NCBI GenBank assembly: GCA_047972425.1
Contig: JBKEAR010000013.1
Coordinates: 1 to 21,369 of the forward strand
Origin: JBKEAR01 sp047972425
GTDB lineage: Bacteria; Pseudomonadota; Alphaproteobacteria; JBKEAR01
Direction: 5' to 3'
Length of the DNA stretch: 21,369 nucleotides
The notes under the pieces were generated by a model. The model worked only from the letters and a program-made list of their open reading frames with translations, ran no database searches and had not been told where the DNA came from. Made by a program: the position numbers and the translations under genes. This document shows positions 15,198-21,369 of the stretch, piece after piece; position 1 is the first letter of the stretch, and each line of letters begins with the position of its first letter.

Positions 15198-15221
15198 TTA
15201 AAATAACAAGGAGACTTCATT

Positions 15222-16928
15222 ATGGTTAGAGAGTTCGAGGGGTTAGCAGGCTCATCAGGAGTTGCTTTTGGCAAAGCATGGATATTTGAAGCCGCAGAGC
15301 TTAAAATTAATCATCACCCGATTGTAAAAGCACAAATAGAAAGTGAAAAACAGCTTTTAAAACAAGCTCAAGAAAAAGTTGATGCTTATTTAAAATCGAT
15401 TTATCAATCGGTGTTAGAAAGCCAAGGTGCGGAAGAAGCCGAAATTTTTGAAGGGCATTTAGAATTATTATGGGATGAAGATTTGGTTGAGGAAGTCCAT
15501 GACCTTATCGAAAATTCTATGCAATCGGCAACGGCAGCCATATTTAACTATTTAAACGAAGTAATAGACGATATGAGCGCCCTAGAAGATGCTTATATGC
15601 GCGAGCGTGCCGCCGAGTTTAAAGATTTACAAAAAAATATTATTTTGGCCTTAAATAACGAGGATTTTACATCGCTTGATGATATCCCGGCCAATACTAT
15701 TTTATTTGCCGAAGATCTCACCCCTACCGATACCGCCCAGCTCGATTTAAACAAGGTTAACGGCTTTGTGCTCGAAAAAGGCGGCCCCACAAGCCATGTG
15801 GCCATTTTAGCCCGCAATTTAGAATTACCGGCGGTTATGGGCATAAGCGGGATTTTTGAGCATATTGAAAACGGCCAAGATGTTCTGATTGATGGTGCCG
15901 AAGGCCGCTTGATTATCGAACCCGATGAAAAAGTGACCGATTTATACAAGCAAAAGCTGGCTAATATCGAGGCTCAAAAGCGCGAATATGCCACCCTGAT
16001 TAACGAAAAAGCCACAACAAATGATGGTGCAACCATTAAACTTTTTGCCAATATTGGCTCTACTGACGATACTGGCTTGATTGATAAATTCGGTGCCGAA
16101 GGCGTTGGTTTGTTCCGCTCGGAATTTTTATTTATGGAAAGTGCCAAAGCACCATCTGAAGATTTTCAATATCGCTCTTACTCAACCGTTGCCAAACATT
16201 TGAACGGCCAGCCAGTTATTTTACGCCTCTTAGATGTCGGCGGCGATAAACCCCTACCCTATATGGATTTTGGTAAAGAGGAAAACCCATTTTTGGGTTG
16301 GCGGGGTATTCGGATTTATCAGGAAAATTACGAAATTTTCCTTAGCCAAATCCGTGCGGCTTTACGGGCAGCGGCCGATGGCGATTTATGGATAATGATA
16401 CCCATGATTATTAATGTCGATGAACTTAAATGGGTAAAAGCTGAAGTTGCCAAACAAATTGAAATATTAAAGTCCCAAGGTTACAGCGTTGATGAAAATA
16501 TGAAGATTGGTGTAATGATTGAAACACCAGCCGCAGCGTTAGTTGCCGAGCAACTTGCCAAAGAAGCCGACTTTTTTAGCATTGGCACCAATGATTTAAC
16601 TCAATATACATTGGCGGTCGACCGGGGTAACACCAAAATATCCGCCCTTTACGATAGCTTACACCCGGCTGTGATTAAATTAATGAAAATGGCTTGCGAT
16701 GCCGCCCATAAACATAATATCGACATTGGTATTTGTGGCGAATTATCATCAGACTTAAACGCCACGGAAATTTTAGTGGGTTTAGGTTTTAACGAGCTTT
16801 CCATATCGGGCAGTAGCTTACCCGCTGTTAAAGCCAAAATTCGTGGGCTTAATTATGATACATGCCGCCAATTGGTCAAAGAGGCAATTATGCTCAACGA
16901 TGCCGATGAAGTGCGTAAATTAATCTAA
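15222..16928 (+). CDS. ptsI: PTS enzyme I (phosphoenolpyruvate-protein phosphotransferase)
   Basis: EI takes phosphate from PEP and phosphorylates HPr. Its 568 residues match a standard EI (about 570) without the GAF domain of the nitrogen-type EI (PtsP). The HPr-binding helical region (about 30-140) precedes the phospho-His motif KGGPTSHVAILARN with His192. The PEP-binding barrel shows GLFRSEFLFM, RLLDVGGDKPLPYM, NPFLGWRGIRIY, VMIETPAAALVA, SIGTNDLTQYTLAVDR and GICGELSSD with the catalytic Cys. All residues needed for activity appear intact. AAGGAG precedes the ATG. It is in the same operon as its HPr and EII partners, so the system does not depend on a housekeeping EI. The nagA gene starts 14 bp later. 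Confidence 0.96.
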   Translation: MVREFEGLAGSSGVAFGKAWIFEAAELKINHHPIVKAQIESEKQLLKQAQEKVDAYLKSIYQSVLESQGAEEAEIFEGHLELLWDEDLVEEVHDLIENSMQSATAAIFNYLNEVIDDMSALEDAYMRERAAEFKDLQKNIILALNNEDFTSLDDIPANTILFAEDLTPTDTAQLDLNKVNGFVLEKGGPTSHVAILARNLELPAVMGISGIFEHIENGQDVLIDGAEGRLIIEPDEKVTDLYKQKLANIEAQKREYATLINEKATTNDGATIKLFANIGSTDDTGLIDKFGAEGVGLFRSEFLFMESAKAPSEDFQYRSYSTVAKHLNGQPVILRLLDVGGDKPLPYMDFGKEENPFLGWRGIRIYQENYEIFLSQIRAALRAAADGDLWIMIPMIINVDELKWVKAEVAKQIEILKSQGYSVDENMKIGVMIETPAAALVAEQLAKEADFFSIGTNDLTQYTLAVDRGNTKISALYDSLHPAVIKLMKMACDAAHKHNIDIGICGELSSDLNATEILVGLGFNELSISGSSLPAVKAKIRGLNYDTCRQLVKEAIMLNDADEVRKLI

Positions 16929-16942
16929 AAACGGAGGGAAAC

Positions 16943-18076
16943 ATGCCGATTTTCTATAAAAATGCTCAGATTTTTAATGGGGAAACTTTACTTACGGACT
17001 ATAGTCTTGTGGTTCAAGATAAAAAAATTGTAGATATTCTGCCCAATACACAACTCCCCAATGATACGCATATTATAGAAATGGATGGGGGTATATTGAC
17101 CCCCGGCTATGTGGAAACCCAAGCCAATGGTGGTGGCGGTGTTTTATTTAACGATGAGCCAAATGTTGATGGTATTAAAACCATTTTAGCGGCGCACCGT
17201 AAATATGGCACCGTTGCCATGCTGCCCACTTTAATTACCGATAGTTTCGAAAATATGACCAAAGCGGTTAAAGCGATTGAGGACGGGTTAAAGCAAAATA
17301 TTCATGGGCTTATCGGCGGGCATTTTGAAGGGCCATTTTTAAACCTAGAAAAAAAAGGCACGCATCTGCCCCAATATATTCGCACACCAACCAATGATGA
17401 TCTTAAATTATTCCAAAGCCATAATATCGGGCATTCCCTTGTTACTTTAGCCCCCGAAAATGTACCGGCAAGTTTCATTAAGGGCTTGGCCGATGCAGGG
17501 CTTAATATTTCGGTTGGTCATAGCATGGCCAGTAAAGAGGATGTCATTCGCGCCCATAATCATGGTTTGCGTGGATTAACCCATTTTTATAATGCTATGC
17601 CTGCCCTTAGCGGGCGCGAGCCCGCCATTATGGGTAGTGCCGTGGCCCTGCGCTTATTTAGCGGTATTATTGTCGATGGTATCCATAGCGACCCATTTTC
17701 ACTACAATTGGCTTATAAAGCATTGGGTGCCGAGCGTTTAATGTTGGTTACCGATAGCATGCACACCATTGGTGTTGAAGGCATTACAGAATTTATGCTC
17801 ACAGGGCAAAAAGTATTTGTGGTTGATGATAATCGCCTTGTTAATGAGCAAGGCTCCTTGGCAGGCGCGCATATCACCATGGAGCAATCGGTAAAAAATG
17901 CGGTTAGCCTAATGGGTGCAAGCATTACCGATGCCCTTAAAATGGCTATCGCTACCCCAGCAACCTATATGCAATGCAATCATCTTAAAACTATCATGAA
18001 CCGTGATATTCAAGATATTTTATGGTTAGATGATGGATTAAATGTCACATTTTTAGCTGATTACAACCAAACATAG
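16943..18076 (+). CDS. nagA: N-acetylglucosamine/galactosamine-6-phosphate deacetylase
   Basis: This is a 377-residue deacetylase of the amidohydrolase superfamily. It removes acetate from GlcNAc-6-P, and AgaA homologues do so from GalNAc-6-P. Metal and catalytic residues line up with E. coli NagA at an offset of two: Glu129 in GGHFEGPFLN, His193 in SVGHSMA, His214 in LTHFYNAMPALSGREP and catalytic Asp271 in LVTDSM. VETQANGGGG at 58-67 replaces the usual VQLNGCGG. Being last of the ten co-directional aga genes, behind GGAGGG, suggests it acts on the product of this PTS. It could also supply glucosamine-6-P to NagB on the opposite strand. The sequence does not settle NagA against AgaA specificity. 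Confidence 0.93.
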   Translation: MPIFYKNAQIFNGETLLTDYSLVVQDKKIVDILPNTQLPNDTHIIEMDGGILTPGYVETQANGGGGVLFNDEPNVDGIKTILAAHRKYGTVAMLPTLITDSFENMTKAVKAIEDGLKQNIHGLIGGHFEGPFLNLEKKGTHLPQYIRTPTNDDLKLFQSHNIGHSLVTLAPENVPASFIKGLADAGLNISVGHSMASKEDVIRAHNHGLRGLTHFYNAMPALSGREPAIMGSAVALRLFSGIIVDGIHSDPFSLQLAYKALGAERLMLVTDSMHTIGVEGITEFMLTGQKVFVVDDNRLVNEQGSLAGAHITMEQSVKNAVSLMGASITDALKMAIATPATYMQCNHLKTIMNRDIQDILWLDDGLNVTFLADYNQT

Positions 18077-18149
18077 GCGAAGAAAGCTTGAATATAAATA
18101 TTATTTACGATAAATTAGCCGCCTATTAAATAAAATTTAAGGATATAAT

Positions 18150-18758
18150 ATGGGAATTCGCAACGCTTCGGTTGGTGGTGCACCTAAAATGCGCGGATAT
18201 TTTGGTGTGGGTTGTTATGGTATTTCTAAAGCGGGCAATGCGGGCGCTATTTTTAGAACCGCCCATGCTTTTGGCGGGAGTTTTGTTTTTACTGTGGATG
18301 CCGCCTATAGCGATAAAGAAACCGGCACAACCGATACTTCGCAATCGACTAACCATATTCCTTTTTATCAATTCCCGACGATTGAGCAAATGATGTTACC
18401 CAAAGATTGCGTGCTTGTGGGTGTGGAGCTTACGGACAATGCGGTGGATTTACCCTCTTTTCGTCACCCCACCAATTGCGCCTATATTTTAGGGCCAGAG
18501 CGCGGCAGCTTACCCGATGAAATTTTACAAAAATGTAATTATATTGTGAAAATTCCCACAAAATTTTGTGTTAATGTAAGTGTGGCGGCATCTTTGGTGT
18601 TATATGATCGCATTATATCCATGGGGCGCTTTGCGCCACGGCCTGTGCGCCCCGGTGCCCCCACCGAAAATTTACCCGAGCATATTCGCGGTGATGTGAA
18701 GTTTCGTACAAAATCCGATAAATTTTTGGCAACGCCACCACAAAAAATTAACAATTAA
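18150..18758 (+). CDS. SPOUT-superfamily RNA methyltransferase (TrmH/SpoU type)
   Basis: This 202-residue enzyme of the SpoU/TrmH family methylates the 2'-hydroxyl of a tRNA or rRNA nucleotide using S-adenosylmethionine. The three knot motifs are present: motif 1 KAGNAGAIFRTAHAFG at about 27-42 (with the conserved Asn and Arg), motif 2 YILGPERGSLPDEIL near 111-125, and motif 3 IPTKFCVNVSVAASLVLYDR near 134-153. It lacks the N-terminal substrate-binding domain found in RlmB-like members and has a basic, Pro-rich C-terminal tail of about 45 residues. The RNA target is unknown. It lies 73 bp after nagA behind TAAGGATATAAT and may or may not share that transcript; its function is unrelated to sugar use. 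Confidence 0.88.
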   Translation: MGIRNASVGGAPKMRGYFGVGCYGISKAGNAGAIFRTAHAFGGSFVFTVDAAYSDKETGTTDTSQSTNHIPFYQFPTIEQMMLPKDCVLVGVELTDNAVDLPSFRHPTNCAYILGPERGSLPDEILQKCNYIVKIPTKFCVNVSVAASLVLYDRIISMGRFAPRPVRPGAPTENLPEHIRGDVKFRTKSDKFLATPPQKINN

Positions 18759-18844
18759 ACCTTAATCTTTACATATTTCTAACATATTCGCGTTATATAT
18801 AGAAAATAACAGCAAGAAATATAGTAAGTAAGGAACTCTCAATC

Positions 18845-19363
18845 ATGAGAAATATTGGACAAAAATTTATTTTCATTGTAATGGCAGCATTTTTTATCAG
18901 CGTTGTTACTTCGTTAACATCGGCTGCCGCACCCGAAAGTTTGGGGCGCGAGCGTGCATGGGAAGCCGTAAAAGATACCGATAGAGATATGTGTTATATG
19001 ATCTCTTTTCCGCTACGCTCCGAGGGCGATTATACCAGCCGTGGCCCTGTTTATTTAACCATAAGCAATCGGCCAAAAGAAAATGTAGTGGGCGAAATTA
19101 GCTTTGCTTCGGGCTATCCTTATGGCACACAACCCGTTACTTTTACTGTGGGCAGTAAAAATTTTGAGTTAACCCCTAAAGGCGAATGGGCTTGGACAAA
19201 AAATGCCGAGGACGATAAAGCTTTGCTCGATGCCATGATCTCTGGCAGTAGCTTGGTTGTTAAAGGTTACTCTGCCCGGGGTACATTAACTACCGATACA
19301 TTCTCCCTAAGTGGTGTAACCGCCAGTTGGAAGAAAGTGCAAACCACATGCGCACCACAATAA
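18845..19363 (+). CDS. Secreted IalB-family (invasion-associated locus B) protein, copy 1
   Basis: The 172-residue periplasmic or surface-exposed protein has a signal peptide (hydrophobic 9-27, cleavage near SAAA). The mature domain is a single IalB fold with CYMISFPLRS near 55-64, RPKENVVGEISF, GYPYG, GEWAWTK, VVKGYSARGTLTTDTFSLSG and a terminal Cys near 169. The two cysteines (in DMCYM and TTCAPQ) probably form a disulfide. IalB was named in Bartonella, where it is linked to erythrocyte invasion, but the family is widespread in non-pathogenic Hyphomicrobiales, so the name does not imply virulence. It is about two thirds identical by eye to the next gene, so the pair arose by tandem duplication. 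Confidence 0.85.
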   Translation: MRNIGQKFIFIVMAAFFISVVTSLTSAAAPESLGRERAWEAVKDTDRDMCYMISFPLRSEGDYTSRGPVYLTISNRPKENVVGEISFASGYPYGTQPVTFTVGSKNFELTPKGEWAWTKNAEDDKALLDAMISGSSLVVKGYSARGTLTTDTFSLSGVTASWKKVQTTCAPQ

Positions 19364-19382
19364 TAAGCCAGCCATAAATTGC

Positions 19383-19449
19383 CCGAAGGTAAACATGATT
19401 TTATGCTAGATTTTATATAAGAATCGGTGTAGTTTTTACCTTTCGGTAA
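19383..19449. repeat. Overlapping inverted repeats between the two ialB genes
   Basis: CCGAAGGTAAA (19383-19393) is complementary to TTTACCTTTCGG (19435-19446) apart from one bulged base. The second arm can instead fold on itself as TTACC-TTTC-GGTAA (19436-19449). The two structures are mutually exclusive. This lies in the 143-bp gap between the ialB paralogues; it may be regulatory or a weak terminator, as no clear T-run follows. Confidence 0.35.
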
Positions 19450-19506
19450 CTTTATTATGTATATACTATAAATATAAAAGACCTAAAAAGAGCAAAAGGC
19501 AAAAAT

Positions 19507-20007
19507 ATGAAAGATTTATGGAGCAAACTCGCAATTATCACTTTAACCACAACTGTTGCATCTACTGCTATGGCCGCACCGCGCAGTTTAGGGCGCGAAA
19601 ATGCATGGGAAGGTGTGCAGGATTCCGATAGAAATATTTGTTATATGGTTTCTTTTCCGTTACGCTCCGAGGGTAATTATACCAAACGCGATGGTGCTTA
19701 TTTAACCGTTACCATTCGCCCTTCAGAAAATGTAGTGGGCGAGGTTGCTTTTTATGCGGGCTATCCTTACGGTAATAACCCTGTAACTTTTACTATTGGC
19801 AATAAAACCCACCAACTCAGCCCCCAAGGCGAATGGGCTTGGACCAAAGATAAATCTGCCGATGCCGCATTACTCAACGACCTTATGGCGGGTGATCGTT
19901 TAGTGGTTAAAGGTTACTCTGGCCGTGGTACATTAACAACCGATACATTCTCATTAAGTGGCGTAACTGCCAGCTGGCGTAAAATTAAAGCAGCTTGCGG
20001 GCAATAA
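19507..20007 (+). CDS. Secreted IalB-family protein, copy 2
   Basis: This 166-residue paralogue of the preceding gene has a signal peptide (hydrophobic core about 9-23, cleavage near AMAA). The same IalB fold motifs follow: CYMVSFPLRSEGNY, RPSENVVGEVAF, AGYPYGNNPVTFTIG, GEWAWTKDK and VVKGYSGRGTLTTDTFSLSG, with a terminal Cys near 164. Differences between the copies cluster in the surface-loop regions RDGAY and DKSADAALLNDLM, while the 20 residues around GTLTTDTFSLSG are nearly identical. AAAGGC lies about ten bases before the ATG. A terminator follows closely, so it seems to end its own transcription unit. Confidence 0.86.
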   Translation: MKDLWSKLAIITLTTTVASTAMAAPRSLGRENAWEGVQDSDRNICYMVSFPLRSEGNYTKRDGAYLTVTIRPSENVVGEVAFYAGYPYGNNPVTFTIGNKTHQLSPQGEWAWTKDKSADAALLNDLMAGDRLVVKGYSGRGTLTTDTFSLSGVTASWRKIKAACGQ

Positions 20008-20052
20008 ATTTTAAATTAACTTTACGTCAGAACATAACAAAATATCAACCAT

Positions 20053-20083
20053 GGCTCTTTGTACCGATAACAAAGAGCCTTTT
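20053..20083 (+). terminator. Rho-independent terminator after ialB copy 2
   Basis: GGCTCTTTGT (20053-20062) is perfectly complementary to ACAAAGAGCC (20070-20079) around a 7-nt loop and is followed by TTTT. It ends only 22 bases before the rlmN start codon, so it may also act as an attenuator on rlmN. Confidence 0.85.
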
Positions 20084-20105
20084 GCAATATACTATTAGGA
20101 TAATG

Positions 20106-21173
20106 ATGACCAAAACAAATATTTGCGGCTATACACGTACCGAGCTTAAAGAGCTGATGACTTCACTTAATCAAAAGCCATTTCGTGCCAAACAGCTTTT
20201 CCATTGGATGTATAATCAGGGTGAAACCGACTTTGATAAAATGACCAGTTTATCTAAGGATTTTCGTACTCTTTTGGCCGAAAATTTTGTGATTGAACGC
20301 CCCGAAATTGTGGAAATGCAAACATCTGCCGATGGCACCCGCAAATGGTTGCTCCGTTATGCCGATGGTGTAGAGGCCGAAACCGTGTTCATCCCCGAGG
20401 AAGATCGGGGGGCATTATGCGTATCGAGCCAAGTGGGCTGTAATATGGCCTGTACATTTTGCCATACAGGCACAATGAAAGTGGTACGCAATTTAACCGC
20501 TGCCGAGATTATTAGCCAAGTTTTAATTGCCCGCGATAGTTATGGGGAATGGCCATCGCCCAACGATGGTACCCGCATGATATCCAATATTGTCATGATG
20601 GGCATGGGCGAACCCTTAGAAAATTACGATGAAGTCAAAAAAGCCTTGCTCACCATTATGGATGAAGAAGGCATTTCATTATCTAAACGCCGCATTACCC
20701 TTTCTACCTGTGGCATTGTGCCCGAAATCAAACGTTGCGGTGAGGAATTGGGTGTTAATTTAGCTATATCGCTCCATGCTACTAACGATGCTTTGCGCAG
20801 CCAAATTATGCCGATTAATTATAAATATTCGCTCAATGAGCTTATGGAGGCCTGCCGCACTTATCCGGCTGCCAATAATGCACGGCGTATCACCTTTGAA
20901 TATATCATGCTCAAAGATATGAATGATAGCCCCGCCCATGCCCGTGAGCTTGTTAAGCTAACCAAAGGCGTGCATGCCAAATTTAACCTTATTCCATTTA
21001 ACCCATGGGCAGGGAGTTTTTACGAGCCGTCATCACGCAATGCCCAACGCAAATTTGCCCAAATTCTTAACGATGCCGGCCTATCGGCTCCTATCCGTGT
21101 AACCCGTGGCCAAGATATCGATGCCGCCTGCGGCCAACTTAAAACCGAAAGCACCAAACGCAGGCGTGCCTGA
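20106..21173 (+). CDS. rlmN: Dual-specificity RNA methyltransferase RlmN
   Basis: This radical-SAM enzyme makes 2-methyladenosine at A2503 of 23S rRNA and A37 of some tRNAs. It is 355 residues from the chosen start. The cluster motif CNMACTFC is at 112-119, with the methyl-carrying partner cysteines Cys105 (in ALCVSSQVGC) and Cys342 (in DIDAACGQL). MGMGEPLENYDEV, RRITLSTCGIVP, ISLHATND and NLIPFNPWAG are all intact. The frame is open 37 codons further upstream to 19995, through the ialB stop and the terminator, which cannot be coding. Of two adjacent ATGs (20103 and 20106) the second has the better spacing from AGGA. Placement after ialB genes is a recurring Hyphomicrobiales arrangement as far as I recall. 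TATACT (20088-20093) is a possible -10. Confidence 0.95.
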   Translation: MTKTNICGYTRTELKELMTSLNQKPFRAKQLFHWMYNQGETDFDKMTSLSKDFRTLLAENFVIERPEIVEMQTSADGTRKWLLRYADGVEAETVFIPEEDRGALCVSSQVGCNMACTFCHTGTMKVVRNLTAAEIISQVLIARDSYGEWPSPNDGTRMISNIVMMGMGEPLENYDEVKKALLTIMDEEGISLSKRRITLSTCGIVPEIKRCGEELGVNLAISLHATNDALRSQIMPINYKYSLNELMEACRTYPAANNARRITFEYIMLKDMNDSPAHARELVKLTKGVHAKFNLIPFNPWAGSFYEPSSRNAQRKFAQILNDAGLSAPIRVTRGQDIDAACGQLKTESTKRRRA

Positions 21174-21221
21174 TTGTTTTTATGTGCGCAGTAGTAAGCA
21201 CCTTTCTAACATCTAATCGTC

Positions 21222-21242
21222 ATACCCAGCTTGACTGGGTAT
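21222..21242. repeat. Short palindromic element after rlmN
   Basis: ATACCCAG (21222-21229) and CTGGGTAT (21235-21242) form a perfect 8-bp stem with a CTTGA loop, preceded by CGTC. No T-run follows, so it is not a classical terminator. The form, CGTCATACCC with a CTTGA centre, resembles dispersed palindromic repeats of alphaproteobacterial intergenic regions; only one copy lies in this window. Confidence 0.5.
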
Positions 21243-21330
21243 CTGGTTAGTACATGTTCCTTAATCCCACCCTCTAAAAGAAAAACTCATTGGTTTATTA
21301 TATAAACATCAGTAATAATTTGATGCTAAG

Positions 21331-21360
21331 GGGTTTGCAACCCGTAAAGCCGAAGGCTTT
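21331..21360. repeat. Paired mini-hairpins at the right edge
   Basis: GGGTT-TGC-AACCC (21331-21343) is followed by AAAGCC-GAA-GGCTTT (21346-21360), two tight stems 2 bp apart. Neither has a downstream T-run on the plus strand, and on the minus strand the T-run precedes rather than follows them. They may be part of a repeat or structured element cut by the window end. Confidence 0.4.
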
Positions 21361-21369
21361 CTAAAAAAA

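Noticed and set aside
15593..15949. 118-codon open frame opposite the EI gene
   Set aside because: Antisense to the conserved phospho-His domain of EI, with no independent signals.
18073..18126. ATAGGCG / CGCCTAT inverted repeat around the nagA stop codon as a terminator
   Set aside because: Only 7 bp, arms 40 bp apart, with no T-run immediately after; too weak to call.
18768..18799. TTTACA / TATATA promoter before ialB copy 1
   Set aside because: The spacer is about 20 bp, outside the usual range, and the region is A/T-rich.
19995..20105. N-terminal extension of rlmN reading back into the end of ialB copy 2
   Set aside because: It spans the ialB stop and a terminator hairpin, has no ribosome binding site, and has no counterpart in RlmN proteins. 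AGGA before 20106 gives a better start.
21189..21214. GTGC...GCAC hairpin after rlmN as its terminator
   Set aside because: The stem is only 4 bp with a 10-base loop and no clean T-run.

Overview
The window is a low-GC stretch of bacterial chromosome, densely packed with genes and without insertion sequences, CRISPR arrays or recognisable tRNA/rRNA genes. Two IalB-family (invasion-associated locus B) secreted proteins next to rlmN, and an extensin-like C-terminal domain protein, suggest an alphaproteobacterium of the Hyphomicrobiales (Rhizobiales). The A/T-rich composition, a DcuB-type anaerobic dicarboxylate carrier and a complete sugar phosphotransferase system (PTS) would fit a host- or gut-associated, facultatively anaerobic member. 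The taxonomic placement is inference from gene content.

Layout. 1-336: the start of a small secreted Cys-containing protein running off the left edge, and a terminator. 336-1712 (-): dcuB. 1935-2864 (+): a FruK/LacC-type sugar-phosphate kinase, with a strong bidirectional terminator after it. 2920-5539 (-): an extensin-like protein and a Slam-type TPR/beta-barrel outer-membrane protein. 5691-6125 (+): a META-domain protein. 6117-8648 (-): a three-gene amino-sugar operon (inositol-monophosphatase-family enzyme, nagB, glucosamine or GlcNAc kinase). 8847-18076 (+): a ten-gene Aga-type operon (agaR, kbaZ/gatZ, agaS, PTS IIB, IIC, IID, IIA, HPr, EI, nagA), with an RNA methyltransferase gene behind it. 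18845-21173 (+): two tandem ialB paralogues and rlmN. The last 200 bases carry small palindromes.

How the genes fit together. The plus operon encodes a mannose-family PTS with its own HPr and EI, so it holds every phosphotransfer step from PEP to sugar. N-acetylgalactosamine or galactosamine is the most likely substrate, because AgaR, AgaS and KbaZ homologues accompany it. NagA would deacetylate the imported phosphosugar and AgaS would convert galactosamine-6-P to tagatose-6-P. The fate of tagatose-6-P is the open point: the GatZ/KbaZ protein is present but its catalytic partner GatY/KbaY is not. It may therefore act as a tagatose-6-P 4-epimerase yielding fructose-6-P. Alternatively, the FruK/LacC-like kinase at 1935 and an aldolase elsewhere complete the route. 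The divergent minus operon feeds glucosamine or GlcNAc into fructose-6-P through a kinase and NagB. The two operons face each other across a 198-bp region with a perfect 10-bp inverted repeat exactly midway between two candidate -35 boxes, which looks like a shared AgaR operator.
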